Below, one piece after another: positions 53,376 to 62,362 of a DNA stretch of 64,000 nucleotides. The translations under genes and the position numbers were made by a program. The notes beneath the pieces are model-generated. The model worked only from the letters and a program-made list of their open reading frames with translations, was not told the DNA's origin and did not search any database. The stretch is from assembly GCA_963719885.1 (NCBI GenBank), contig CAVRDP010000012.1, positions 372,001 through 436,000 of the forward strand, read 5' to 3'. Origin of the DNA: JANXQG01 sp963719885. Its GTDB lineage: Bacteria; Planctomycetota; Planctomycetia; Pirellulales; Thermoguttaceae. Every line of letters starts with the position of its first letter. The stretch's first letter is position 1.

Positions 53376-54104
53376 TCACTTTGCCCGTCGCGACCGGTTA
53401 CGGGTTGAGCGCGGGGCGAGCGGATCGAGTTCGCCGGCCGGGGCCGCCTGCGGAGGCCATGGATCTCCAGCGGGCACGAGCGAGGATCGCCACGGCCCGA
53501 CGCCCTGGGCCACGAGTGCCTGGCGCGCCAAGGCCACCAGCGTGCGGGCCTTCATGGTGTGCATGACTTTGGCCCGGCGGACTTCGATCGTGCGGACGGC
53601 CAGGCCCAAGACGTCGGCAATCTCGCGGTTCGACCAGCCTTTGAGGAGAAGGTCGAGCACGTCGCGCAGCGGAGTCGCAAGCTGTTTCAGGCGGCGGCGA
53701 ATCGATTGCACGTGGGCGATATGCTGCCGCCACACTGCGTCCCAGGCGAATGCCTCATCGACCGCGGCCCGCAGTCGCCGGTCGCTGCACGTTTCCAGGA
53801 GAAAATCGAAGGCCCCACGTTTCATGGCCAGCACGGCCGTTTCCACGTCCGCTTTCGCGGCGATACCGATCACGGGCCAATGGCATTCCTGCTCTCCCAG
53901 CGTGGACAGCCAGGCCAGATCGGTGTCGGCATGGGCCACGTGGAGCAGAATGCAACCGGCATCGTGGGGCGACGAGTTCCGTTGGAAGTCTTGCAGCGAG
54001 TGCGACAATCGCCCATCGCAGCCGAGTTGCTTGAGTCGCAACGCGAGGCTGCGACGGACTTTCGAGTCGCCCGAAATCACGAACACGACCGCCTCGACGC
54101 CCAT
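53376..54104 (-). CDS. FixJ/LuxR-type response regulator with degenerate receiver
   Basis: 242 residues from ATG 54104 (AGGAGG 10 nt upstream). The C-terminal LuxR helix-turn-helix is intact: PLRDVLDLLLKGWSNREIADVLGLAVRTIEVRRAKVMHTMKA. The N-terminal receiver has the FixJ layout (VVFVISGDSKVRRSLALRLKQLG, VIGIAAKADVETAVLAMKRGAFDFL), but the strand expected to hold the phospho-acceptor Asp reads CILLHVAHADTD, and the usual Lys-Pro after GAFDFL is ETC. It is therefore probably a phosphorylation-independent receiver. A C-terminal ~30-residue Pro/Arg tail is unusual. It is convergent with the giant gene and next to tRNA-Arg. Confidence 0.8.
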   Translation of the reverse strand: MGVEAVVFVISGDSKVRRSLALRLKQLGCDGRLSHSLQDFQRNSSPHDAGCILLHVAHADTDLAWLSTLGEQECHWPVIGIAAKADVETAVLAMKRGAFDFLLETCSDRRLRAAVDEAFAWDAVWRQHIAHVQSIRRRLKQLATPLRDVLDLLLKGWSNREIADVLGLAVRTIEVRRAKVMHTMKARTLVALARQALVAQGVGPWRSSLVPAGDPWPPQAAPAGELDPLAPRSTRNRSRRAK

Positions 54105-54128
54105 CTGTGGCTGCCCTCCTGGTGCAAG

Positions 54129-54201
<73 letters not shown>

Positions 54202-54259
54202 GAAACTGTTACACGGTAAGCACTTGTAACAATCTTGTTTTCCGCCTTGTTTTCTGATT

Positions 54260-54341
54260 GACACCTTGTTTGACACCCGCTAAGATTATGGGGGAATGAA
54301 AACGACACCCGCCCGATGACGCGAGCGGGTGTCAATGACAC
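54260..54341. promoter_or_regulatory. Cluster of GACACC(CGC) sites upstream of the integrase
   Basis: GACACC at 54260, GACACCCGC at 54272-54280 and 54304-54312, its inverse GCGGGTGTC at 54325-54333, and GACACC at 54336. The 54304/54325 pair forms a 9-bp inverted repeat with a 12-bp spacer. The same motif recurs at 54395 and in clusters at 59.04 and 63.88 kb, all within the integrated element. Arm-type integrase/excisionase sites or an element-specific operator are possible. Confidence 0.5.
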
Positions 54342-54371
54342 CACTAACCCTTTTACCTGAAAGTGGCACCA

Positions 54372-55559
54372 ATGAGCAATTCTACCACAAAGCGGACACC
54401 CGCCAAACCCCGCCCGGACGCCAAGCCGTTTCTCCATCAAACCGGCCGCTGGTGCAAGAAGGTTCGGGGCAAGCTCGTCTATCTCGGCTATCAGCGCGAC
54501 GACCCGCAAGGCGTCAAGGCCCTGGAACTGTGGAACGAGCAAAAGGCCGATCTATTGGCCGGGCTGACACCGCGAGTCAAGGCAGAGGGTTTGACCCTCC
54601 GCGAGCTACTTGACCGCTTCGTCGTCAGCAAGAGACACCTTCTTGACACCCAAGAGATTTCCCCCAAACACTTCGCGGAACTCTACGCGACGTGCCGCCG
54701 CATCGGGGAGGCGTTCGGATTGAACCGCCTTGTTACCGACGTGGCTTGCGAGGACTTCCAACGGTTGCGGAAGTCAGTCAGCAAGGCATGGGGGCCGACC
54801 CGCCTGGGCAATGAAGTGCAGCGGGTTCGGAGCGTTTTCAAGTACGGCTATGATGCTGGACTTATCGCGCAGCCGGTACGGTTCGGGCCAGACTTCAAGA
54901 AGCCCACCAGGAAGGTTATGAGGCAGAACCGGGCCAAGAACGGCGTTCGCATGTTCGAGGCCGCGGAACTGACAGCGATCATTGCCGTCGCTTCGCAGCC
55001 GATGAAAGCTATGATCCTGTTGGGCGCGAATTGCGGGTTCGGGCCAAGCGACGTGGCGAAACTCCCCGCCGCCGCCCTGGACCTGCAAGCCGGCTGGCTC
55101 ACGTTCGCACGGCACAAGACCGGCATTGACCGCCGTATCCCGTTGTGGCCCGAAACCGTGGCAGCGTTGAAAGAGGCAATCCAGGATCGACCGAAAGCGA
55201 AGAGCGCCGCCGATGCTGGGCTTGTCTTCATCACCATCCAGGGGCACCGCTGGGAAAAGACGGGAATCAGCGAGCCGGACAAGGAAACCGGCAAGATCAA
55301 GATTACCAACAACGTGCCGGTTACGCAGGAATTCAACAAGCTCTTGACCCGGCTGGAATTGAAGCGCCCGGGCCGATCCTTCTACGCTCTACGGCACGGA
55401 TTCGAGACTGTGGCAGGGGCCAGCAAAGATCAGCCCGCCACCGATGCAATCATGGGGCACGTTGACGAGTCGATGGCAGCGACCTACCGCGAGCGGATCG
55501 ACGACGACCGCCTACAGGCCGTTGTCGATCACGTTCACAAGTGGTTGTACGGCAAGTAG
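54372..55559 (+). CDS. int: Tyrosine recombinase/integrase
   Basis: 395 residues from ATG 54372; a GTG three codons earlier is an alternative. The N-terminal basic/AP2-like part (GRWCKKVRGKLVYLGYQRDDPQG) and SAM-like core-binding domain are followed by the catalytic domain with HKTGIDRRIPLWPET, FYALRHGFETVAG (HxxR-type box), IMGHVDESM and the nucleophile Tyr in MAATYRERI. The usual box I arginine is not evident: that region reads GANCGFGPSDVAKLP. From memory this also holds for related planctomycete integrases. It marks the start of the integrated element next to tRNA-Arg and is oriented away from it. Confidence 0.87.
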   Translation: MSNSTTKRTPAKPRPDAKPFLHQTGRWCKKVRGKLVYLGYQRDDPQGVKALELWNEQKADLLAGLTPRVKAEGLTLRELLDRFVVSKRHLLDTQEISPKHFAELYATCRRIGEAFGLNRLVTDVACEDFQRLRKSVSKAWGPTRLGNEVQRVRSVFKYGYDAGLIAQPVRFGPDFKKPTRKVMRQNRAKNGVRMFEAAELTAIIAVASQPMKAMILLGANCGFGPSDVAKLPAAALDLQAGWLTFARHKTGIDRRIPLWPETVAALKEAIQDRPKAKSAADAGLVFITIQGHRWEKTGISEPDKETGKIKITNNVPVTQEFNKLLTRLELKRPGRSFYALRHGFETVAGASKDQPATDAIMGHVDESMAATYRERIDDDRLQAVVDHVHKWLYGK

Positions 55560-55577
55560 ACGAAAGGAACCTCCCCC

Positions 55578-55799
55578 ATGTCCAAGATCATTTCAGCAAA
55601 AGGCGTCTTGTTCGCCGTCACCGATTACGACCAAGACGACCGCGAGATTTTCCGGCCCGGTTCTGACGTTCAATTCTTCCCGAGCCGCCGCAAGGCCAGA
55701 GAAGCCGTTGACGTGCTGAATTCGGCCACCGCTCCCCGCCGTGACCACAAGCGGAAGCTGTTCACCATCCGGCGTATCGAGTGCCGGGTAGTCTGGTAG
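55578..55799 (+). CDS. Small protein of unknown function
   Basis: 73 residues with AAAGGAA ~10 nt upstream. Basic and beta-rich (GVLFAVTDYDQDDREIFRPGSDVQFF, KLFTIRRIECRVVW). It directly follows int (18 bp) and is likely co-transcribed. No family recognised; an excisionase-like accessory role is possible from position only. Confidence 0.55.
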   Translation: MSKIISAKGVLFAVTDYDQDDREIFRPGSDVQFFPSRRKAREAVDVLNSATAPRRDHKRKLFTIRRIECRVVW

Positions 55800-55826
55800 C
55801 CACCCGCGCTACGACCAGGGCGACCA

Positions 55827-55857
55827 GGGCGACCGTTTCCGGCCGCCCTTTTCTTTT
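55827..55857 (+). terminator. Intrinsic terminator after the int operon
   Basis: The GGGCGACC-GTTTCC-GGCCGCCC stem (8 bp, one mismatch) is followed by TTTTCTTTT. Confidence 0.65.
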
Positions 55858-55984
55858 GCGCCGCCCGGTTTGCTCGTTACTACCGGCTGGAATTATCCCG
55901 CCCGATTTGCCCCCGGAATCAAGCCGCCGTGGTGTATCATTGCTGGCGTTGGCTGTTACCTAACTTTCATTTTGCGAGCCGAGC

Positions 55985-56440
55985 ATGACACAGAAATCGT
56001 TCTACACCGTCGGCCAGCTATCCGAGCTATTCGACGTGCCCGAATGGAAAATTCGGCGCGTTGTCGATTCGTTCGGAGACACCATCCCGCGAGCCGGCCA
56101 GTACCGCCTTGTTCCCGCCGAGATGCTTGATGCTGTTGCGGATCGGCTGGGCGTCAAGGCCGTGGGGGTGGCAGGATGCAGCGCCCCCGCCCTATCCCCG
56201 GCATTGCGAGTCAAGGACGTGGCCGCCCGGTACGGTGTAGACGGACACCGCGTTCTTGCTTGGATCAAGTCGGGGAAGTTGCGAGCGTTGAACGTCAGCG
56301 AAGGGGAGGGCAAGAAGGCCCGTTGGCGAATCCTCCCCGAAGACCTGGCAGTATTTGAGGCGAGCCGGACACCCGGCCCGCCGACCCCAAAACCGAGCCG
56401 CCGCCGATCCAAGAGCGGTTGGCAATTCCAGTATTTTTGA
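55985..56440 (+). CDS. Double MerR-like helix-turn-helix protein
   Basis: 151 residues with two short winged-HTH/excisionase-like domains: YTVGQLSELFDVPEWKIRRVVDSFG (~7-31) and LRVKDVAARYGVDGHRVLAWIKSGKLRALNV (~74-104), the second ending with WRILPEDLAVFEAS typical of DNA-binding excisionase/MerR folds. The tail is Pro/Lys/Arg-rich. It probably regulates the element or serves as its excisionase. It stands alone between the int terminator and the helicase gene. Confidence 0.7.
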   Translation: MTQKSFYTVGQLSELFDVPEWKIRRVVDSFGDTIPRAGQYRLVPAEMLDAVADRLGVKAVGVAGCSAPALSPALRVKDVAARYGVDGHRVLAWIKSGKLRALNVSEGEGKKARWRILPEDLAVFEASRTPGPPTPKPSRRRSKSGWQFQYF

Positions 56441-56512
56441 ACTCCAACAAAAATGCTGCCGCCAACCGGCCAACTTTGCAGGGAAGCCGGAAGGGGCAGC
56501 AGCAGCGGAACA

Positions 56513-58840
56513 ATGGAAATCTTAGCAGCAGAGTTTCCCGAAGTCCAGACCGAGGCCGCGACGATCCCGCCGCCGGCCGAATCTGTTTTCTCCCAGGCAG
56601 ACGTCGACGATCTAATCGACTGCTTCCGCGAAACGAAATCGCAAGAGGAACCCGACGACCTCCCCGTCGATGGTGACGAAGTAATCGACTTTGAGGAATT
56701 CAGCTTTCAACTTGTTGACCAGCCGGATACCTCATTGTTGGTTTCGTTCGACGGCATCGAATCCGAGGATGACATCCGGGCTACACCCGACCGCTTATTG
56801 ACAACGCCGTTCGACAAGATTTGCTGCATCGAGCACCACGTTGCTGGGCGAGATACGGTGTGGCTCATAGACGACTGGCACCCCAAAAAACGCCGCTACG
56901 CTCTTGCAATGGCGGAAAGAATCAAGAAGGCTGGCGGTAGGGTTGTTTGGCTTCGCTGGCCAGCTAACCACATCCTGGCTACGCCGCCAAAACAGGATTT
57001 TCCGTGGTACACGCGGGAATATGCCGACGTGGCCGAAATTGAGGGAGCGCCCAACAGCGGAAATTTTGACCTCAACAGGGTCAAGACCATCGGAAAGAGG
57101 AAGATGTATGTTCCGCTTCCCGGCCAGTGTGTTTGCCCTGGCTGTCGTAAACTCGTCGCGCACAAAGTCATTTGCCCGGAATGCAAGGTAAAATTGCCAG
57201 ACCTTCCAGGGAAGTCAGACCGAATCGAAGTCACCGTTGACCACGAAGAATTCAGGGTGGTTGACGAAGTGTGCCGCGCGTTCTCCACAAGCACCAACCT
57301 TTACCAGCGCAGCGGCCAGCTTGTAAGGATCACCCAGGCCGGAACGATTCACCCCCTGGCCGCCGCCACCGTGCGAGAGCGGATTACCAAGGTCGTGGAT
57401 CTCCTCCCCGCCATCCCGGAAGATGCCAGCGAATCCGAAGCGGCCAAACCACGGCGACCGAAGAACCCGCCGCCCTGGCTTGTCCCCGCCGTCATGGCCC
57501 GGGGCCACTACGGATTGCATGAATTGGTTCGTGTCGCTCAATCGCCGTTCGTCCGGCCCGATGGAACAATCTGCTTCCGGGCTGGGTACGATGCGGCCAC
57601 ACAAACCTACCTCTTCAGCCGAGACATTTTCCCTATGCCCTACTGGCAACTCAATGACGTTCCATCGTCGCTGGAACTGGCCACGGGCTACGCCAAACAT
57701 GCCGCCGCGAAGTTGAACGAAATCCTTCTCGACTTCCCTTTCGACGATCCGAAGGGTGAAGAACCTTTCAACCGATCCGCCATGCTGGCCGCGATGGTGA
57801 CGTTGTTCGCCCGATCCGCCTACACCGGCTGCACGCCGATCATCATCATCACGAAGAACGCCCCAGGCACCGGCGCCGGTCTTGCCGTCGATTGCGCCGC
57901 CGTGCTTGCCACGGGCAGGCAGGCCCCCAGGCAGGCCGTACCTTCCGACGATACGGAAACGAGGAAGCTTATCACCTCCACGGCGATTGAAGCCGCCACC
58001 ATCAAGCTTCTCGACAACGCCGTCGGCGCGTTCGGTTGCGCCTCCCTGGACGCCGCCGCCACGTCTACCACCTGGACAGATCGGATTCTCGGCAGATCGG
58101 AAATCGTCACCTACCCGTGGAACACAACGCTTTTCGTGACCGCGAACAACATCAGCATCCGGGGCGACACGGCCCGCCGCGTGTTGCCGATCAAGCTTCG
58201 ATCACCCGAGCAGAACCCGGAAGAGCGCCGCGGATTCACTCACCCCAACCTCCTGGAATGGATCGAGGAGAACCGGCCACAACTCGCTATGGACGCCTGC
58301 ATGTTGCTGGCCGCCTACATCTTCGCTGGCCGGCCGGATATGGGGCTGCATCCGTGGGGCAGCTTTGAGGGGTGGTCAAACCTTGTCCGAAATGCCATCG
58401 TCTTCGCAGGCTGGCCGGACCCATGCGGCAATCGCGCCACATTCCGTAAGTCGGCCGATTCCGATTCCAACACCCTGCCCATGCTGATCGCTGGAATTGA
58501 GGAACTGATCGAAAAAGCGAACGGCGGAAAACCACTCACCGCCGCCAAAATTATTTCTCTCGTCAAAAATTCCGAGGCCACCGGCGAATTTGAAATTCTG
58601 CGAAACGTCCTCGCAGAATTTCAAAAAGACGGAAAACCAGTTCCCCCTAGATCGCTAGGCAGCAGGCTTCACCATGCCGAGAACCGAATTTGCGAAAACA
58701 AGTGGATCGCAAAAAAAGATGGTGGCAAATTGGGCACTTTGTGGTTCATCCAAACCGAAGGGGATGGTTCCGAGGGTGACAGTGGAAAGAGTAGTGACAG
58801 TAATTACAACCCTTCGCGGAAAGAGGACACACTTTTTTAG
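56513..58840 (+). CDS. Primase/helicase-like replication protein, Walker A lysine missing
   Basis: 775 residues from ATG 56513; 56453 is an earlier option. An acidic N-terminus and a domain with TVWLIDDWHPKKRRYALAMAERIKKAGGRVVWL (possible TOPRIM-like strand) precede a zinc ribbon (CVCPGCRKLV...VICPEC, near residue 207). The C-terminal D5-like/phage helicase ATPase follows, with LVRPDGTICFRAGYD-like linker, IIIITKNAPGTGAGLAVDCAAVLATG (P-loop position), LITSTAIEAATIKLLDNA (Walker B-like), STTWTDRILGRSE, LFVTANNISIRGDTARRVLPIKL. The P-loop reads GTGAG where GTGKG/GTGKT is expected. The rest of the domain is well preserved. Confidence 0.78.
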   Translation: MEILAAEFPEVQTEAATIPPPAESVFSQADVDDLIDCFRETKSQEEPDDLPVDGDEVIDFEEFSFQLVDQPDTSLLVSFDGIESEDDIRATPDRLLTTPFDKICCIEHHVAGRDTVWLIDDWHPKKRRYALAMAERIKKAGGRVVWLRWPANHILATPPKQDFPWYTREYADVAEIEGAPNSGNFDLNRVKTIGKRKMYVPLPGQCVCPGCRKLVAHKVICPECKVKLPDLPGKSDRIEVTVDHEEFRVVDEVCRAFSTSTNLYQRSGQLVRITQAGTIHPLAAATVRERITKVVDLLPAIPEDASESEAAKPRRPKNPPPWLVPAVMARGHYGLHELVRVAQSPFVRPDGTICFRAGYDAATQTYLFSRDIFPMPYWQLNDVPSSLELATGYAKHAAAKLNEILLDFPFDDPKGEEPFNRSAMLAAMVTLFARSAYTGCTPIIIITKNAPGTGAGLAVDCAAVLATGRQAPRQAVPSDDTETRKLITSTAIEAATIKLLDNAVGAFGCASLDAAATSTTWTDRILGRSEIVTYPWNTTLFVTANNISIRGDTARRVLPIKLRSPEQNPEERRGFTHPNLLEWIEENRPQLAMDACMLLAAYIFAGRPDMGLHPWGSFEGWSNLVRNAIVFAGWPDPCGNRATFRKSADSDSNTLPMLIAGIEELIEKANGGKPLTAAKIISLVKNSEATGEFEILRNVLAEFQKDGKPVPPRSLGSRLHHAENRICENKWIAKKDGGKLGTLWFIQTEGDGSEGDSGKSSDSNYNPSRKEDTLF

Positions 58841-58861
58841 TGTGTGCGTGATAGGAGAAAT

Positions 58862-59092
58862 ATGAATATGAAAAGAAAAGTAGCAAGGGCTGGAATTACT
58901 GTCACCTACTGGCTACTGTCACCGGCCACGATTGCCGTAGGTCATAAACCCACGCCCGCCCGGCCGCCGGCCCCCCGGCCCGCCGCGAGCGATCCGAACG
59001 CCCGGAACGGCTGGAAAAGTGTAGTCGGATCGGCAACAGACACCCGGCAACGGGTGTCAATGGTTCAGACTGACACCCGGCAGACACCGTAA
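58862..59092 (+). CDS. Small Pro/Ala-rich protein of unknown function
   Basis: 76 residues. AGGAG lies 6 nt before ATG 58862, which is the best reason to accept it. The start MNMKRKVARAG is basic, the middle is Pro/Ala-rich, and the end reads through the GACACCCG sites (DTRQRVSMVQTDTRQTP). No family recognised. Confidence 0.4.
   Translation: MNMKRKVARAGITVTYWLLSPATIAVGHKPTPARPPAPRPAASDPNARNGWKSVVGSATDTRQRVSMVQTDTRQTP
59039..59088. promoter_or_regulatory. GACACCCG site cluster 2
   Basis: GACACCCG (59039-59046), inverse CGGGTGTC (59051-59058), GACACCCG (59072-59079) and GACACC (59083-59088). The first two form a hairpin with a 4-nt loop. It lies upstream of the 59138 gene and overlaps the end of the small gene before it. 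Confidence 0.5.
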
Positions 59093-59137
59093 AAACCAGA
59101 GAATTCCACAAGAAGAACAACGGTTCAGCAAACCATT

Positions 59138-59743
59138 ATGACCCAATTTCAGGCAGAAAACACCGCCGGACTTCGCAACGGTTCCCGGACCCGCCGCAAT
59201 GGAATCGCCCTTGCTGCCCTGGCAAAGCGCCATGGCGCTATCAGCGTCGATCTACGGCGATTGAAGCGAACCCTAGACCCCTATGTCCAGCATCGGCAAG
59301 GGGCGGAGCGTCTGAAAGCCGTAGCGACGGTAAACGAGATATGCCGCTGGGAAATGTCGGCCAGAGTCATGCAAAAGACCCTGGCAACAGAAACGCTTTC
59401 CCCGGAACTCACGTTGTCTTACCTGAATTCCATTTCAAATTGCACCCGGCAACGGAATTCCTTGCTCACGAAATTGCTGGGCAAGGGGTCCGATACCGCC
59501 GCCGATGATCCGTGGTCCGTATTGCTCGAATCGGCCCACCAGGATAACGCGAGCGGGGCGAACGGCGGCATGGGCGATACATTGGACGGCCCGGCAGAGA
59601 ACGCCGCAGACAGCGACGTAGCGAACGTACCCCCCGCTAGAAATTCTACGGAGAAACCCCCCTATAGAAATTCTGACGGAAATTCTACGGCCGTTCAGAA
59701 TTCTACGGCCGTTGAAATTTCGTTTGGCCGTGGGGGAGAGTGA
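59138..59743 (+). CDS. Phage-element protein of unknown function
   Basis: 201 residues. The helical N-terminal part (LALAKRHGAISVDLRRLKRTLDPYV, EICRWEMSARVMQKTL, LSPELTLSYLNSISNCTRQRNSLLTKLLG) is followed by a low-complexity tail in which NST is repeated. Its position two genes upstream of the terminase large subunit and its helical nature make a terminase small-subunit role possible, but no HTH is clear. Confidence 0.6.
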   Translation: MTQFQAENTAGLRNGSRTRRNGIALAALAKRHGAISVDLRRLKRTLDPYVQHRQGAERLKAVATVNEICRWEMSARVMQKTLATETLSPELTLSYLNSISNCTRQRNSLLTKLLGKGSDTAADDPWSVLLESAHQDNASGANGGMGDTLDGPAENAADSDVANVPPARNSTEKPPYRNSDGNSTAVQNSTAVEISFGRGGE

Positions 59744-59817
59744 CAACCACAACCCGCCGGCCCGATGCCTCTTGGATCGGCGGGGAAATTCTGAGGCAAG
59801 AACGGAGAATCAGGAAA

Positions 59818-59999
59818 TGAAAGAGAATCGGTACACCGTTGACCAGCTACAGGCTATGGCCCTTACGGAAGTCGCCAAGATTCTGGGGGCAACGCTTGAC
59901 GGGTTTTGGGTTGTGACCTCCCCACCGAACCCGGCAACGCTCGTCATGCACTACACGTTGCTGGGCGGGTTCAAGAACTCCCTGTCGATCAAACTTTGA
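59818..59999 (+). CDS. Small element protein
   Basis: 60 residues from ATG 59818, with GGAG ~9 nt upstream. MKENRYTVDQLQAMALTEVAKILGATLDGFWVV has the look of a small helical DNA-binding or accessory protein. It ends 14 bp before the terminase start, in operon with it. No family recognised. Confidence 0.5.
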
Positions 60000-60013
60000 G
60001 GGGCGAAACCACA

Positions 60014-61469
60014 ATGAGCATGGGCACCACAACCGCCGCCGCCGTCACCGCCGCCGACATTCGACGGTATGCCGCCGATCCGATGGAATTTTTCCAAGAC
60101 GTTCGCAGAATTCCAGAGGGGGCACGGTTTGGGGATGAAATGGAGGAATCGCAGCGGGAAATTCTGTCGATCATTGCGCCTTGTCTTCTCGCCGTGGCAC
60201 GTCGGCAACGGCCGCCGACACGGGGCGTATGGTTGGAAGCGGTCAAGGGCTACGGGAAGGATTCGCTTACGGGCTTATCTCTCTTGTGGCTTGTGGTCTT
60301 TGTCCCCTGGAATGTCTTGTGTCAGGTGGGGGCCGATGACCAGGGGCAAGCCGGCGAAGTGAAGCGGGCCATTGAGGATTGGCTGAGGGCGAATCCGTGG
60401 CTACGGCAGCGGGTGGACGTTCAACGGTGGAAGATCATCAACGAGGGCACGGGGGCCGAGTGCGAGATTCTGACGGCCGATGCTTCCGGCAGTCACGGGG
60501 CACGGCCGAATGTTTTGGTGCTGAATGAAGTCTCTCACGTTCAAAGTGAGGAGTACGCCAGTACCCTACTCGATAACTTTGCCAAGATGCCCGATGCGTT
60601 TTGCCTGTTGTGTACCAATGCGGGCTACACGGGTACATGGGCATGGCGTTGGCGGGAGATTTACCGAGAGGCCCCTCGGTGGCATTTTCGGAAAGTGACC
60701 GACACCCCGGCGTGGCAGACCGCGGCCGACATTCGGGAAGCGAGAGCGCCGGAACCCTCCGGCCCGATTCCGCCGCTTGTACCGTGGGGAGTGGGTTTCA
60801 CCTGGTGGTGATTTGCTTTCGACCGACCAGATTGAGCGGGCTGTCATCCACGATTCGCCACTGTGGAGGAATGACGGCTGGGCAACCATCGGGGCGATTG
60901 GCGTTGACCTTGGCTTGGCTGGGCACCATAGTTCAATCGTCGCGTTGGAGGGTTCGCAGCGGACCCGGAAATTGAGGGTTGCCCGCGTTGTCGATTTCAA
61001 GCCGCCCGTCATGCTCCAATTCGTGAAAGATGCAATCATTCGCATGGCCCGGCAGTACAACAGCTACGCGGTTTTCATGGATGCGTGGCAGGGAATCAGG
61101 ATCAGCGAAGAGTTGTCTTCGCTTGGCTTCACTGTGGTTGCCGAGCATCAAAACGGGGCGATACTGACGAAGCAAGCGGGGGCGTTGCTCCAATGTTTCC
61201 AGGATGACGTTTTGCAGCTCTACAAGGGCGATGAAGGGGGCGACCTGTTGGTAAGGGACTTGTACCGCGCCCGGATCGTAGAGAAGTCGTATGGACACAA
61301 GATCGAATTCGATGAGGATGAGTACGGGCACGGGGACCGGCTGAGCGCCTTGCTGCAATGCTTGCCCGCCATGCTCGAATACCTTGGAGCGCCGGCCGCC
61401 GTCGAGTACGTCATGCCGCGTTATCACCGCGAGCCGGGCGCCGGCGAGCAATTCGCGGGATGCTATTAG
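60014..61469 (+). CDS. terL: Phage terminase large subunit (frameshifted)
   Basis: The ATPase part has EFFQDVRRIPEGARFGDE, a Walker-A-like WLEAVKGYGKDSLTG (~76-90), PNVLVLNEVSHVQSEEYASTLLDNFAKMPD (Walker B-like) and CTNAGYTGTWAWRWREIY. The frame breaks near 60745; the second part begins RERRNPPARFRRLYRGEWVSPGG. The nuclease part has IGVDLGLAGHHSSIVAL, VFMDAWQG and RDLYRARIVEKSYGHKIEFDEDEYGHGDRLSALLQ. The joined protein is ~485 residues, a normal size. It packages DNA into procapsids. Start: ATG 60014 after GAGGGGCG. Confidence 0.85.
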
Positions 61470-61521
61470 GAGTTGAACCTTAACCGTATTTTTCGTTTCA
61501 CTTTTCAAGGAGTTTGAGAAC

Positions 61522-62274
61522 ATGAGCACAATGATGCTGAGTAGGCCGACAACGGGGCGCGTCGATCGCGCCCGGGCTGTTATCAAAGGCGTCAAGCTGG
61601 TGGGAAACATTTCCCGCAGAAACCGGCGTTATCCGCAGCACGTTCTACGCAACGCGATTCGGCTTTACGAGGGAACGGACTGCTACGTCAACCACGTCGA
61701 TCCTGGCTCCCGCCGCAAGGCGGAAGACAAGATCGGCAAAATTCGGAACGTGCGCGAGTCGATGGACGGCAACGGGCTGGTTGGCGACCTCCATTACATT
61801 CCCTCTCACCCGATGGCCGAAAGCCTCGCGTGGGCAGCGGAGAATGACCCGACCCAGTACGGGCTATCCCACAATGCGAACGGCCCGACCCGCCGCGAGC
61901 CGGACGGATCGGAAACGGTTCTACGGATCGACCGGATTCAAAGCGTCGATCTTGTGGGAGCGGGGGCCACCGTCGAAAGTCTCTTTGAGGATGAAGGTTG
62001 GCTATTCGACCTCCAAGAGAGTCTTGACGGCGCGAACCGGGGCAGCGCCGGCCGCCGGATTGCCACCGAGGGCGACCGCGTGGCGTGGGTCAATCGCCAC
62101 CGCGACGGCACGGCGCTACAAGAGAGCGCCACACCGCCGCCGGCAAGCACGGAACCACCGGCCGCGCCGCCGCCGGCCGATTCCACCGAAGGCCGCGACA
62201 CCTTCCGGTTGCGCCCCGCAGCCGAGAGAGCCGCCGCGATTCACGAATTCCGCCGCCGTTGCCGTTCCCGATAA
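61522..62274 (+). CDS. Putative prohead protease / capsid maturation protein
   Basis: 250 residues from ATG 61522 (AAGGAG 10 nt upstream). The conserved core has GVKLVGNISRRNRRYPQHVLRNAI, CYVNHVDPGSRRKAEDKIGKI, NGLVGDLHYIPSHPMAESLAWAAENDPTQYGLSHNANG and RIDRIQSVDLVGAGATVESLFED. The layout (NHxD, an alpha/beta core, GLSHNA with Ser and His, SVDLV) is that of phage head maturation proteases. A Pro/Ala linker and Arg-rich tail follow. It comes straight after terL with no portal gene between them. Confidence 0.62.
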   Translation: MSTMMLSRPTTGRVDRARAVIKGVKLVGNISRRNRRYPQHVLRNAIRLYEGTDCYVNHVDPGSRRKAEDKIGKIRNVRESMDGNGLVGDLHYIPSHPMAESLAWAAENDPTQYGLSHNANGPTRREPDGSETVLRIDRIQSVDLVGAGATVESLFEDEGWLFDLQESLDGANRGSAGRRIATEGDRVAWVNRHRDGTALQESATPPPASTEPPAAPPPADSTEGRDTFRLRPAAERAAAIHEFRRRCRSR

Positions 62275-62362
62275 CTGCTGCTGGAAGCCCCACCGCCCGG
62301 CGCTCGTTGTGCCGGGTGGTGGGGACCAGTTACCTATACCCCAAACCAAAGGAGAATTTCAG

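Noticed and set aside
60735..60790. Programmed ribosomal frameshift in the terminase gene
   Set aside because: No slippery heptamer or pseudoknot is evident, and similar breaks occur in many unrelated genes here.
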